64,000 nt of DNA. Origin: an uncultured Lachnospiraceae bacterium. Lineage in GTDB: Bacteria; Bacillota; Clostridia; Lachnospirales; Lachnospiraceae. Each line of letters starts with the position of its first letter. Positions within the stretch are counted from its first letter, which is position 1. A model generated the notes under the pieces. The model saw nothing but the letters and a program-made list of their open reading frames with translations, was not told where the DNA came from and made no database searches. Made by a program: the position numbers and the translations under genes. Of this stretch, positions 9,374 to 18,528 are shown piece after piece. The stretch is from assembly GCA_934408585.1 (NCBI GenBank), contig CAKRVA010000002.1, positions 248,001 through 312,000 on the forward strand. Direction: 5' to 3'.

Positions 9374-9410
9374 AAAAAAGAGAACCTGCATTCAACAGAT
9401 TCCCTCTTTT
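9374..9410 (-). terminator. Terminator of the purO-purH operon
   Basis: On the minus strand AAAAGAGGGAATCTG pairs with CAGGTTCTCTTTT around a 7-nt loop, with the stem running into a T-rich tract (CTCTTTTTTG). It sits 14 bp after the AICAR formyltransferase stop codon. Confidence 0.8.
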
Positions 9411-9423
9411 AAGATATGTTTAA

Positions 9424-10602
9424 TTAATGATGGAACAAACGAATTCCGGTAAATGCCATTACCATATCATACTTATCACAGCATTCAATTACTAAATCAT
9501 CACGAACCGAACCGCCCGGCTGCGCAATATATTTTACGCCACTTTTATAAGCACGCTCAATATTATCCGAAAATGGGAAGAATGCGTCTGAACCAATGGT
9601 TACATTCTGATTTCCATCCAGCCATGCACGCTTCTCTTCTCTTGTAAATACCGGTGGTTTTACCTTGAAACGTTTCTGCCATTCACCTTCACGGAGGACA
9701 TCTTCATATTCCTCTCCAATATAAACATCAATGGTGTTATCTCTGTCTGCACGTCCCAGAGAATCTACAAATTCCAGATTCAGAACCTGCGGTGCCTGAC
9801 GAAGATACCAGTTATCTGCCTTTTGTCCCGCAAGACGGGTACAATGCACTCTGGACTGCTGTCCTGCACCAATTCCGATTGCCTGTCCGCCCTTTACATA
9901 GCATACGGAATTCGACTGTGTATATTTAAGTGTAATCAGTGCAATCTTCATGTCAACAAGTGCTTCTGCAGGAAGCTCTTTATTTTTTGTTACAATATTG
10001 GAAAACAGCTCTTCGTTAATATCAAGCTCATTTCTACCCTGTTCAAACGTAATTCCATATACCTGTTTCCGCTCGATTTCTGCCGGCTTATAGGACTCAT
10101 CAATCTGAATGATGTTATAATTTCCCTTCTTTTTCTGCATCAGAAGTTCCATTGCCTCATCGGTATAGCCGGGTGCAATCACGCCATCGGAAACTTCGCG
10201 CTTAATCAGTCTCGCCGTATCAGCATCACAAACATCGGAAAGTGCAATAAAATCTCCGAATGAAGACATTCTGTCTGCACCTCTTGCCCGTGCATAAGCA
10301 CATGCCAAAGGAGAAAGTTCTCCCAAATCATCTACCCAGTATATTTTTGCAAGCGTATCATCCAGCGGAAGTCCAACTGCTGCTCCAGCAGGAGAAACAT
10401 GCTTAAAAGAAGTTGCTGCCGGAAGCCCGGTTGCCTGTTTTAATTCTTTTACCAGCTGCCATCCATTAAAAGCATCCAGGAAATTGATATATCCCGGCTT
10501 TCCATTTAATACCGTTACCGGTAAATCACTTCCGTCCTCCATAAAGATTCGGGACGGCTTCTGGTTTGGGTTACAGCCATATTTTAATTGAATTTCATTC
10601 AT
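9424..10602 (-). CDS. purH: Stand-alone AICAR formyltransferase (PurH transformylase-like)
   Basis: Transfers a formyl group from 10-formyl-THF to AICAR (ZMP) to give FAICAR, the ninth step of purine synthesis. The 392 residues cover only the transformylase half of bifunctional PurH; the N-terminal MGS-like cyclohydrolase domain is absent and a separate PurO-type enzyme upstream replaces it. The start region LKYGCNPNQKPS and the active-site segment ATSFKHVSPAGAA, with the catalytic Lys-His pair, are clear at about residues 6-75. AGAGGAAA precedes the ATG. It follows purO by 29 bp under the shared ZTP riboswitch. Confidence 0.93.
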   Translation of the reverse strand: MNEIQLKYGCNPNQKPSRIFMEDGSDLPVTVLNGKPGYINFLDAFNGWQLVKELKQATGLPAATSFKHVSPAGAAVGLPLDDTLAKIYWVDDLGELSPLACAYARARGADRMSSFGDFIALSDVCDADTARLIKREVSDGVIAPGYTDEAMELLMQKKKGNYNIIQIDESYKPAEIERKQVYGITFEQGRNELDINEELFSNIVTKNKELPAEALVDMKIALITLKYTQSNSVCYVKGGQAIGIGAGQQSRVHCTRLAGQKADNWYLRQAPQVLNLEFVDSLGRADRDNTIDVYIGEEYEDVLREGEWQKRFKVKPPVFTREEKRAWLDGNQNVTIGSDAFFPFSDNIERAYKSGVKYIAQPGGSVRDDLVIECCDKYDMVMAFTGIRLFHH

Positions 10603-10631
10603 ATTCGTTTCCTCTCTGTGTAAATAGCTTC

Positions 10632-11345
10632 TTATCTATTTTTATTTACAATTCTTGTTTCATAGCTTCCGGTTTCAATATCAATGTAACGGACAAACAA
10701 AGAAACCTTATTTTCTTCATTCAGATTGTTCCAAAGCATTTCCGTATATGCATCAATATCATCCAGAACCTCTACTTTCTTTGGTTCTCCTTCAAAGCTT
10801 GGAAGCGGATTTCCGTCATGCATATAAGTATGGATAAAATGTCCTTCGCCGGCAATCGGTTCATGATAATAATAAGCAAAGCGATTGCAGGATTGTGGAT
10901 TTCCATTATCACTCTTTAATATGGAAATTGCATAACGATATTTTCCTGCTTTGATTTCCATCGTTCCGGAAATACGAGGTGTGTAGTTTGGTGCATCCGG
11001 CTCAAACTTACGGCTTCTCAAAGACTGCTCAAAAGTAAGACCGTTTTTCATTCCATCATAAATGGTATCTGTCTGATCTCCGTTTGTAACAATGGTATAA
11101 TCTCCTAATACTCTTACCGGCGCATAGATAATTAAGCTCGGATCTTCCAGCTTGGATGGGTCAAACGCTTCGGTACGAATTCCTTCTCCTTCTTCTACAA
11201 ATACCCGGTTACGGCTGTTATTGCTTCTTCCCATAATAAAATATGCGGTTACCGCCTTTTTTCCGTCCGGTGTTACTCCGATTACAATTCCTCTTCCCGG
11301 ATATGCATTTTCGCTTAATTCTTTTGCCAGTGAAAGCATTTTCAT
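10632..11345 (-). CDS. purO: IMP cyclohydrolase, PurO type
   Basis: Closes the ring of FAICAR to IMP, the last step of de novo purine synthesis. The protein (about 237 residues) matches the PurO/IMP_cyclohyd family in its N-terminal NAYPGRGIVIG and AYFIMGRSNNSRNR segments and the later YAPVRVLGDYTIVTNGDQT stretch. PurO was first described in archaea and is unrelated to the cyclohydrolase domain of PurH. I place the start at the ATG at 11345, 8 nt after AAAGGAGG; the reading frame continues upstream through the riboswitch without any ribosome binding site. Co-transcribed with purH. Confidence 0.9.
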   Translation of the reverse strand: MKMLSLAKELSENAYPGRGIVIGVTPDGKKAVTAYFIMGRSNNSRNRVFVEEGEGIRTEAFDPSKLEDPSLIIYAPVRVLGDYTIVTNGDQTDTIYDGMKNGLTFEQSLRSRKFEPDAPNYTPRISGTMEIKAGKYRYAISILKSDNGNPQSCNRFAYYYHEPIAGEGHFIHTYMHDGNPLPSFEGEPKKVEVLDDIDAYTEMLWNNLNEENKVSLFVRYIDIETGSYETRIVNKNR

Positions 11346-11373
11346 TGTATTTCCTCCTTTTGCTTTTATAAAA

Positions 11374-11410
11374 TAAAAAAATCTGGGCACACAAAATCTG
11401 TGTTGCCCAG
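11374..11410 (-). terminator. Terminator of the ZTP riboswitch expression platform
   Basis: On the minus strand CTGGGCAACACA pairs with TGTGTGCCCAG, followed by ATTTTTTTATTT. The 5' arm CUGGGCA is also the conserved 3' end of the aptamer, so ligand binding and terminator folding are mutually exclusive. Confidence 0.9.
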
Positions 11411-11487
11411 ACGGTCGGCTTTCTATCAATACGCTCCCTGTAGGTAATCCCTACACAGGCAGAACCTGCTTCCGTCAGTCGCGTATC
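11403..11487 (-). ncRNA. ZTP (pfl) riboswitch
   Basis: Read on the minus strand, the region carries the conserved ZTP aptamer parts: the outer P1 helix AUACGC/GCGUAU, the CGCGACUGACGG segment, ACAGGGAGCGU, and the 3' CCGUCUGGGCA. CUGACGG and CCGUC can pair as the pseudoknot side of the fold. Known ZTP riboswitches bind ZTP/ZMP, which accumulate when 10-formyl-THF is short, and turn on purine or folate genes. Here it precedes the two enzymes that consume ZMP and its product, and the following terminator overlaps the aptamer, so an ON switch is inferred. Confidence 0.9.
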
Positions 11488-11493
11488 GTAACC

Positions 11494-11522
11494 ATCATAA
11501 GGTATCCCTTTCAAAAAAGCAA
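11494..11522 (-). promoter_or_regulatory. Promoter of the ZTP-controlled purO-purH operon
   Basis: On the minus strand TTGCTT (11522-11517), 17 bp, TATGAT (11499-11494), placed just upstream of the first paired base of the aptamer. The -35 box is a weak match and the -10 box is good. Confidence 0.6.
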
Positions 11523-11540
11523 GAACAACTTTTGAAAAAA

Positions 11541-12566
11541 TTATAAATAATAGCCAAGCGGCACAACATATTTCAAATAAGACAGTGCAGGAACTACCGT
11601 ACTTCCATTTAAGAAAACCGGACAAACCAGAATTTGTAGTACAATCATTGCCAGCAGTCCCGCCCACATGGCAGATTTCGTTTTTAAAAGACTCTTTAAC
11701 AGGAGCACCTCTATCCCGCTTATGATAACAAGACCCATCATATGTATCAATTCAGAAATATATCCTCTGCTTACGACAGTATTACACATAAGAAGAACTG
11801 TTGCAATCGAAATCGGTGTTGCGACTGCCAGCAGGTTTGTCGCTTGTAGCAGGACTCTGTTTCGTAATTCCATACTTTTTAAAAAATTCTGATACTCTCC
11901 ACCCGTCATTTCTACTCCGGCAAGAAAAATAACCATAAATACACAAATTCCCACCATTCCATGATAGGGGTACAACTTTTGTTCTTCAGAAGAAAATGTA
12001 TCCTGCTCAATAAATTGTGTTTCGGTATGAAAAATGTCTGCACTGTCGAGATAATTTTCATATGCAGACGAAAGTGCCTGGGTCATTTCCTCACTCCGAT
12101 TGCCAAAAACCGTCTCCTGCTCCTGTAAAATCAGCTCTTTTCCAAATACTCTTAAAAAAGCTGCATATATTGTTTCCTTCGCCGCCTCCCCTTTGGTTGA
12201 AAAAGGAGTCGCTATATAAGTAATACTTTTTTTGAAAGACTTATCCTGATATCTTTCCTCAAAATCCGGTGCAAAAAGAAATCCGCACTCGATGGTTCCC
12301 TGCATGACATCTTCACGTAGTTTCTCATCCTTCGGATAAATTCGAAACTGATAAACACTCTGACCGTTTAAAAGCTCCTGTGCAATCTGTTCTGCTATCC
12401 CGGTGTTACAATTTCCAATCCCAATCGTAACATTTTCTTTTTGGGGAAAATGTATCTGCATCATCATAAATACCAGAATAAACAGTGCTATCATTTGCAG
12501 CCAGCAGATTTTGTTTTTCATCCACGCTTTTAATTGTAATCTGTAAAAACGAAAGAATTTCTCCAT
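11541..12566 (-). CDS. ABC-2 type transporter permease, distal subunit
   Basis: About 341 residues with the ABC-2 exporter layout: one N-terminal membrane helix (about residues 17-36), a large extracytoplasmic domain, then five helices in the C-terminal half. The start MEKFFRFYRLQLKAWMKNK is chosen because GGAG lies 10 nt upstream; the longer in-frame extension is coding sequence of the preceding gene. It overlaps the upstream permease by 37 bp, indicating coupled translation. Together with that permease and the ATPase at 15171-15833 it should form an export complex of unknown substrate. Confidence 0.82.
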   Translation of the reverse strand: MEKFFRFYRLQLKAWMKNKICWLQMIALFILVFMMMQIHFPQKENVTIGIGNCNTGIAEQIAQELLNGQSVYQFRIYPKDEKLREDVMQGTIECGFLFAPDFEERYQDKSFKKSITYIATPFSTKGEAAKETIYAAFLRVFGKELILQEQETVFGNRSEEMTQALSSAYENYLDSADIFHTETQFIEQDTFSSEEQKLYPYHGMVGICVFMVIFLAGVEMTGGEYQNFLKSMELRNRVLLQATNLLAVATPISIATVLLMCNTVVSRGYISELIHMMGLVIISGIEVLLLKSLLKTKSAMWAGLLAMIVLQILVCPVFLNGSTVVPALSYLKYVVPLGYYL

Positions 12567-13756
12567 AAAAAAATAACTCCTATGATTATCCCGATAACAA
12601 GATATACGGATATCATGAAAAAGGTATTCCAGTTCCATTTTCCGGTCAGCACTTCTGCACAGAATTGATGCCAATATTGCATAGGTAATATTTTTCCTAT
12701 CCTTCGCAAAGTATTTCCCAGATACTCTTCCGGTATTAATACTCCTGTACCGACCGCAGCTATACTGTTGATTACAAACAATAGCACCGGTGCCTGATTT
12801 CCACGATATGCCGTCTCATAAATCACATGAACATATACCGCAACTGCCAGACAAAGAAATGCCATTCCAAGCCATCCGCCCGGATACCACACAAGCTCAT
12901 AATATCCAAGCTTTTCGAACAGCAAATATCCTGCTGCATAAAACACCATTGCTGCCATATACAGATAAATCGTCATTACCAATATCTTTATGAATGATTG
13001 TTTTAATCCCCTTATTCCATAAATTCGAAGCTTCTCCTGTAATGTTTTCTGTTTTTTTTCATACAGAAAACCAAATGGGATTCCACACATCATTAAAAGT
13101 ACCACAATGCCTGCCAGATAATAATATGTCACAACTGCATAATTTCCCAGCGGAGAATGAATCTCCGAAACAAACATTTTTTGTCTTACCAGTATCTGAT
13201 TTGCAAACAAAAGCGCTATCGTATTCCCAATATCCTCAGCACTCATCTGTGCACCATAATAGGACGCAGTTCCCAACATGGCATATACACCCGATTCTGC
13301 CGTCTGTAGAAAAGAAACCCCTGCGAAGAGCAATTCTTCAAAAATCTCGATATGAATTTCTTTTCCTTTCGGAAAATAAATTTGTGCAGGCGGATTCTCT
13401 CCTACCTGCACATCATGAAAAAAACCTTCAGGCAATACAATGACTGCCTGAAGATTTCCGTTTTTTAATTGTTCTACTGCGTGCTCTTCATCCATATATT
13501 GAAATTCACAAATGGACTTTACGCTATCCATGGTAGATATATAATTTGTCGCAAGTCTGCTAATCGTCTCTTCTTCGGGTATGGATATCCCGATAGAAAC
13601 CTTCTGGAACACCTGGGCATTTTGCATCATTACACTAAACAATACTACCGTTATGCCTGTAAAAAGCAGCAAAAGGCAAAACCCTACTATGGATTTCTGC
13701 AAGATTTTCCATGCTCTTTTCAATTCCATGCATAAATACGCCCAAAAAGTTCTCAT
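12530..13756 (-). CDS. ABC-2 type transporter permease, proximal subunit
   Basis: A 408-residue permease, MRTFWAYLCMELKRAWKILQ at the start, with one N-terminal membrane helix (about 20-42), an extracytoplasmic domain containing ISIPEEETISR, and five or six C-terminal helices. The fold resembles YhgE/Pip- and DrrB-like ABC-2 permeases and is distantly alike the downstream gene, suggesting an old duplication. It lies 16 bp after the 459-residue surface protein gene and belongs to the same operon. Confidence 0.82.
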   Translation of the reverse strand: MRTFWAYLCMELKRAWKILQKSIVGFCLLLLFTGITVVLFSVMMQNAQVFQKVSIGISIPEEETISRLATNYISTMDSVKSICEFQYMDEEHAVEQLKNGNLQAVIVLPEGFFHDVQVGENPPAQIYFPKGKEIHIEIFEELLFAGVSFLQTAESGVYAMLGTASYYGAQMSAEDIGNTIALLFANQILVRQKMFVSEIHSPLGNYAVVTYYYLAGIVVLLMMCGIPFGFLYEKKQKTLQEKLRIYGIRGLKQSFIKILVMTIYLYMAAMVFYAAGYLLFEKLGYYELVWYPGGWLGMAFLCLAVAVYVHVIYETAYRGNQAPVLLFVINSIAAVGTGVLIPEEYLGNTLRRIGKILPMQYWHQFCAEVLTGKWNWNTFFMISVYLVIGIIIGVIFLWRNSFVFTDYN

Positions 13757-13772
13757 TTTATTTCCTTATCTA

Positions 13773-15152
13773 TCAATACCCATATGCCAAACTATTAAGA
13801 GCCATAAAGATTTTTTCGGAAATACGATTCAATGCCTGCTCATCTGCATTGCCTAAATCAAGTTTTTCACCTCTGATTTCCTGAATCTCTGCACCCTTTC
13901 GGATAGTTACTTTTCCGGATAATACATAATCCTGAAACTCCAGAGTTTCCATTTCTATGGTAAGTTCTGTTGGGTCTATACTAATCATTCCATCCATGGC
14001 AAGTTCTTCATCCTGGTTCCAGATACTAATATGGAATTTTCCGGTTTCCTTTTCATAAGAAACCTCGAAGGTTGGTTCATCAAGAATAGAAACTTCGATG
14101 GTTTCCTCACCATTTTCTATATTTCCAGTTACTTTTAAAGCTGATTCTCCATCTTGTAATACTTCTATATTCTGAAAACGATAATCGCCGCCTTTAAACA
14201 GAATCTGTTGAAAATTTCCGGGAACTTCATATTCTATCGCTGCAAGTTTGTTTTTGTACACGTAAAAGTAAACTTCCAGCTTTTCCAAATCCTCATACAT
14301 ATCTCTTATTTCATCAAAAGATTCTTCTATTTGTGGCTGGTCTTCCCCTAACTTTGCATTTGCATAATCGCTCACAATATCTATGAGATCCAGCATTTTA
14401 TCCTTTTCGATGGTTAAAACATAACCTTTGCTTTTATGCTTTGCTCCATCAATTTCATAGCTTTTCGATTTTGCTTTTTTGACCTTTAATTCTTTATACC
14501 AGTCGGCTATTTCATCTCTAAAGTCCAAAGCATCCGTATTATCTAAAACGGTATTAGATTCATATAATGAGCTTAAATACTCATCCATCATCTGAATGGC
14601 ATCGTCACCCACATAGTAACTTATAGCACCAGTTTTTTCCTGCGTATAGTCATATGTAAAAACCCTGTCATCAAAAGATGGTATTTTAAATCTCAATTCT
14701 TCTGCATCCAATTGAAAAGCAAATTCTATCTCTGGTATGGTCAATCTTACATCTTCATACCCTATCGTTCCTACAAGCTGTAGCACATTTCCATCTGTGC
14801 AATAGGTCATTTCCCCTTCCAGAGCTCCATCCTGGGTTTCATCTCCGCTCTTGAAGTCAACATCAATGCTGTAATTTTCTCCCTCTTTTAAATCAAAATC
14901 TGTTGTCAGCAAATCTAGTAAATAACCGCCATCCTGAAATGTTTTCACAAAAGCTTTTTCTACCTGTTTTTTAGGATTTGCAAACATTCTCATTGCAAAA
15001 AAAGCTGCTACTGTTAACATTGCAAGAACAATCACACCACTAACAATTGAAATGACGATTTTTGCAGTGTTTGATTTTTTAGGTGGCTGTGGTGTTCCCT
15101 GAAATGGTGTTTCTTGTAACGGTTTTCCCGTCATTGGATCAAAGTTTGGCAT
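13773..15152 (-). CDS. Membrane-anchored extracytoplasmic protein of an ABC-2 operon
   Basis: 459 residues of no family I recognise. A Pro/Thr/Gln-rich cytoplasmic tail (MPNFDPMTGKPLQETPF, about 30 residues) is followed by one membrane helix at about 31-55 (IVISIVSGVIVLAMLTVAAF) and a large outside domain. That domain is acidic and beta-rich, with repeated short strands of the form GxMTYxTDGNVLQ. The tail-helix-ectodomain layout is common in Firmicute proteins that begin with a short cytoplasmic motif. It lies between the ATPase and the permeases, 18 bp after the ATPase, so it may be a dedicated surface partner or substrate receptor of this exporter. Confidence 0.7.
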   Translation of the reverse strand: MPNFDPMTGKPLQETPFQGTPQPPKKSNTAKIVISIVSGVIVLAMLTVAAFFAMRMFANPKKQVEKAFVKTFQDGGYLLDLLTTDFDLKEGENYSIDVDFKSGDETQDGALEGEMTYCTDGNVLQLVGTIGYEDVRLTIPEIEFAFQLDAEELRFKIPSFDDRVFTYDYTQEKTGAISYYVGDDAIQMMDEYLSSLYESNTVLDNTDALDFRDEIADWYKELKVKKAKSKSYEIDGAKHKSKGYVLTIEKDKMLDLIDIVSDYANAKLGEDQPQIEESFDEIRDMYEDLEKLEVYFYVYKNKLAAIEYEVPGNFQQILFKGGDYRFQNIEVLQDGESALKVTGNIENGEETIEVSILDEPTFEVSYEKETGKFHISIWNQDEELAMDGMISIDPTELTIEMETLEFQDYVLSGKVTIRKGAEIQEIRGEKLDLGNADEQALNRISEKIFMALNSLAYGY

Positions 15153-15170
15153 ATTTCTTCTCCCTTTTAC

Positions 15171-15833
15171 TTATTTTATGTATTTTTTAATATGATCAAT
15201 GGTAAATTGATCTCCGGATAACTCCAATAGGTTTCCCTGATGCATCACCAGACATCTGTCACAGGAAAGTATCTCTTTTTCATCATGGGACGTCAGCAGA
15301 ATAATACCTTTCATTTCCCGGTACTGCTGCAGCCATTTCTGAATGCTTTCTTTATAATACAAATCCAGAGCTGTCGTCGGCTCATCCAAAAGCAGAATGG
15401 ATGGCAATGTGGCAATCGCACATGCAATTCCCAGACGTCTTTTCATTCCCCCAGAAAGCTTTTCCACCTTCATGTTCATAATTTCATCAAGAGAAAACAT
15501 CGAATTAATTGTAGAAAAATACTCTGACTTAAGAACTCCCCATAGCTTCAGATTATCCTTTACGGATAATTCCTCCAATAGTGGCGGATCCTGTGGTACA
15601 TAACCCACATATTCCGGAAAAAATTTTCTTTTTTTGAGTGGATTATTGCCAAAAAAACGGATTTCTCCTGCATCGGGTTTTAAAGCACCCGCCAGAATCT
15701 GCATCAAGGTTGTTTTTCCGCAACCGTTTCTTCCCACGATTGCAATGCATTCCCCACAGTTTGCTTTTAATGAGATATCCTCTAAGATAACCTTTTTACC
15801 ATATGTTTTACGAATATGAGAAACTTCCAGCAT
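15171..15833 (-). CDS. ABC transporter ATP-binding protein
   Basis: The 220-residue ATPase of the ABC-2 exporter operon. Walker A is GRNGCGKTT, the Q-loop lies in YVPQDPP, the signature is LSGGMKRR, Walker B is LLLDEPTTALD, and the switch His is in LTSHDEKE. The start is the ATG at 15833 (MLEVSHI), preceded by GAGGG; a TTG at 15848 would run through that site. It is the first gene of a four-gene minus-strand operon reaching to 11541. Confidence 0.9.
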   Translation of the reverse strand: MLEVSHIRKTYGKKVILEDISLKANCGECIAIVGRNGCGKTTLMQILAGALKPDAGEIRFFGNNPLKKRKFFPEYVGYVPQDPPLLEELSVKDNLKLWGVLKSEYFSTINSMFSLDEIMNMKVEKLSGGMKRRLGIACAIATLPSILLLDEPTTALDLYYKESIQKWLQQYREMKGIILLTSHDEKEILSCDRCLVMHQGNLLELSGDQFTIDHIKKYIK

Positions 15834-15862
15834 AAAATGTACCCTCAATTATTTAGAACATT

Positions 15863-16891
15863 CTACTTCATACGTATCAGATTTGTCAAACTTTCCACAT
15901 GTTCGTCCCAGGATATATAAGCTTCTTCTCCTCTATGATCCGGTATTTGATATCGTTCCTTCAAATCCCTGCCCAAAAGTTCTGTAAATTTGCAGCTTCC
16001 CCAATAATTCAGATGCGACGCATCATTTAAATCCGTTTCATAATCCAGCTCCATTTTCTGATTGTAATCAATTACTTCTATTCCATATTCTTCAGCTATA
16101 CCTCTGATTTCATCATAAGTCTGCGTATCTTCCGGTACAATCACATAAGGAGCAATCATAAATAGAAGCTCGCCATCCTGTTTTTCCATAAATTTAATGA
16201 TTTTTTTTAAATACTTCTCTGATTTTGGCGTCAATCCACCTGCTACACCATCATTATTAACAAGGGAGACTTCTTTTCCTTTTTTCCAATAAGGCGTATA
16301 TCCCTTAAAGCTTTCGAGATGGTCGTTATTCCAGAAAAAGTGTGTAAAATCCTCTTGTTCCAATTCGTCATAACGACTATGATATACCGAAAAGTTCGGA
16401 AAATAGTGAAAAATCTTTGAATACTCTACACTTGCAAAAAGCATCTGAAGCTTATTCAACGAAAATTTCATTCCATAAATATTTTCAGAAATCCAGGTAT
16501 ATTGATAATCCTCTTTAAACCTTGCAGGAGCATAAAGGTCAATTACTACGACCTTAGGATTCTGGTATTTATATAATTCCTTTAAATAATAATATGTCAT
16601 CCATAATGGCTGCTCGGCACCGCTATAATCATATCCGGCGATTCCATATTCTTCCCATAACAATGCCGTATTTACATCACAATGCACATGACTGGTTCCC
16701 AAGAAAGCCGCATCTATTGTTTGAGCCGGTTGAAAATACAAGCCCCTGTTTTGATTGATTCCATGGTCCGATTTAATCTGAAGCATCCTGCTTAACAAAT
16801 AAAAACCCGCAAACAGAGCAATTACTGCCACTACACGTAATATTATTTTTTTTGTTTTTGCATTACTCTTTTTCATTATTAGTTGCCCCAT
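15863..16891 (-). CDS. SGNH/DltD-like partner of an MBOAT acyltransferase
   Basis: About 342 residues. An N-terminal membrane helix (about residues 13-33, RVVAVIALFAGFYLLSRML) is followed by an extracytoplasmic domain with AAFLGTSHVHCDVN near 60-75. The GTSH block matches the catalytic GxS of SGNH-hydrolase-like DltD/AlgJ/AlgX proteins, and a C-terminal DASHLNYWG segment supplies the Asp/His. The ATG overlaps the stop codon of the MBOAT gene (TAATG), so translation is coupled; a second ATG (MKKSNA) lies 15 nt downstream. The pair should O-acylate a surface polymer outside the membrane. Confidence 0.82.
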   Translation of the reverse strand: MGQLIMKKSNAKTKKIILRVVAVIALFAGFYLLSRMLQIKSDHGINQNRGLYFQPAQTIDAAFLGTSHVHCDVNTALLWEEYGIAGYDYSGAEQPLWMTYYYLKELYKYQNPKVVVIDLYAPARFKEDYQYTWISENIYGMKFSLNKLQMLFASVEYSKIFHYFPNFSVYHSRYDELEQEDFTHFFWNNDHLESFKGYTPYWKKGKEVSLVNNDGVAGGLTPKSEKYLKKIIKFMEKQDGELLFMIAPYVIVPEDTQTYDEIRGIAEEYGIEVIDYNQKMELDYETDLNDASHLNYWGSCKFTELLGRDLKERYQIPDHRGEEAYISWDEHVESLTNLIRMK

Positions 16892-18333
16892 TAAAACTGC
16901 ATATAAATAAAATGTCTCGAATTGTAACCTGCTCCATATATTCCAAAAACAAAAATCAGTAAAATCATTACTACAAAAAACGCATAACGGACACCGGAAC
17001 TGTTCCACTGAAGCAGTGCCGGAAAGCGTAACCCTCTGCGTGTAGAAATCCAATCACTTCCCATGACCACAACGAGACCACAAAGAATTAACCAAAACTC
17101 AATCTCATTTTCAAAAACATTTGTAAACATGATATTCCACTTTTCACTCTCCAGCTGGAAGCTCAACATGCGAATTACATATCCCATTGCCGCTCTTCCA
17201 CTTCCTGCCCGGAAAAATATCCATGCAAATGCAGATAAAAAGAAAACTCCTATTGGACGCAGAAACGTAATTGCTTTCTTTTTCTGATACCAGCATACCA
17301 AAGCTTCAAACCCTGTATATGCACCATGAATGAATCCCCACATTAGATAATTCAGTCCTGCACCATGCCACATTCCGCAGACTAAAAATACAACCATATT
17401 ATTTATAATCTTTCTGAAAATCCCTTTTTTGTTTCCTCCAAGTGGAATATATAAATAGTCTTTCAACCATGTGCTTAGACTGATATGCCACTTTCTCCAG
17501 AACTCAGTCATGGAAGATGACATATACGGTTCTTTAAAATTCATGGTAAGATGGATTCCAAAAAACTCCGAAATTCCAACTGCCATATAGGAATATCCGG
17601 CAAAATCGCAATAAATCTGAAACGTATAAAGAACTGCCCCACATAGTAGAAATAACGAATCATAGTTCTCGGGACCGTCAAAAATTGGACTTGCCATCAG
17701 CATCATACGATCCGCCATTACCATTTTTAAAAAAGCTCCCCACAATATATACGACAGTGATACGGATATTCTTCCGGTATTCCAAAAGGTTACACGTTTT
17801 ATATTTTCCAACTGTGGAATAAAATCATTTTCTCTTTCAATGGGACCACTGACCAGCTTTGGAAAATAGCTCATCCACAATCCAAGTTTGCAAAAATTAT
17901 GCTCTGCTGATATTTTTTTCTGATGAATGTCTACAAGATATGAAATTACCTGAAACATATAGAAGGATAATCCAACTGGCATTATAAGATTTGTCAATAT
18001 ACTTTCCGGTAATGAAAGCCCAAGCTTTGCACTCAGATAACCGGTAAACTTAAACACAACAATTGCTATTACGCATAAACCAACCAAAATTCCAAATACA
18101 TTACCATTACTTCTTTTTTCCAGAAGTTTTCCCGCCACATAACAATAAATAGTCGTAACAAGCAATATGATAAAAGAACGGACATCCATATAGGCACAAA
18201 AAATACAGCTTACCAGATATAAGAAAGCTGCTCTCCATTTTCCCGGAAGAATATAAAATAATGCAATTGTTATTACGAAAAATGCAATAAAAAAGAATGA
18301 TACGAACAAGTCCCTATCTGCCTTTCTCCACAT
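16891..18333 (-). CDS. MBOAT-family O-acyltransferase (AlgI/DltB-like)
   Basis: A 480-residue polytopic membrane protein with about ten helices. The diagnostic MBOAT segments are FWRKWHISLSTWLKDYLYIP followed by GGNK near residues 275-300, and the catalytic His in NYLMWGFIHGAYTGFE near 330. AlgI/DltB proteins move acyl groups across the membrane to a polysaccharide or teichoic acid, working with an SGNH partner, which here is the overlapping downstream gene. No dltA or dltC is present, so acetylation of a surface glycan is more likely than D-alanylation. Confidence 0.9.
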   Translation of the reverse strand: MWRKADRDLFVSFFFIAFFVITIALFYILPGKWRAAFLYLVSCIFCAYMDVRSFIILLVTTIYCYVAGKLLEKRSNGNVFGILVGLCVIAIVVFKFTGYLSAKLGLSLPESILTNLIMPVGLSFYMFQVISYLVDIHQKKISAEHNFCKLGLWMSYFPKLVSGPIERENDFIPQLENIKRVTFWNTGRISVSLSYILWGAFLKMVMADRMMLMASPIFDGPENYDSLFLLCGAVLYTFQIYCDFAGYSYMAVGISEFFGIHLTMNFKEPYMSSSMTEFWRKWHISLSTWLKDYLYIPLGGNKKGIFRKIINNMVVFLVCGMWHGAGLNYLMWGFIHGAYTGFEALVCWYQKKKAITFLRPIGVFFLSAFAWIFFRAGSGRAAMGYVIRMLSFQLESEKWNIMFTNVFENEIEFWLILCGLVVVMGSDWISTRRGLRFPALLQWNSSGVRYAFFVVMILLIFVFGIYGAGYNSRHFIYMQF

Positions 18334-18528
18334 ATTTTCCGTTCACAATAGATTATCCCCATCTTTTCATAAAGACAACATCACATATCCTGCTATGAGA
18401 AGTTATCTCCTTAAAAGCTTGGATGTTACAATCAAGTCTTTTCTTCCAGACCATATACGTTTTTCTCTTTTTTTAATATAACACATTTTTGTCAAAAATA
18501 TAGCTTTTCCATTCGAATTAAGAAAATC

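Noticed and set aside
11218..11667. A minus-strand frame across the ZTP riboswitch region, plus the long upstream extension of purO
   Set aside because: Both run through the aptamer and terminator; the AAAGGAGG site supports the start at 11345 only.
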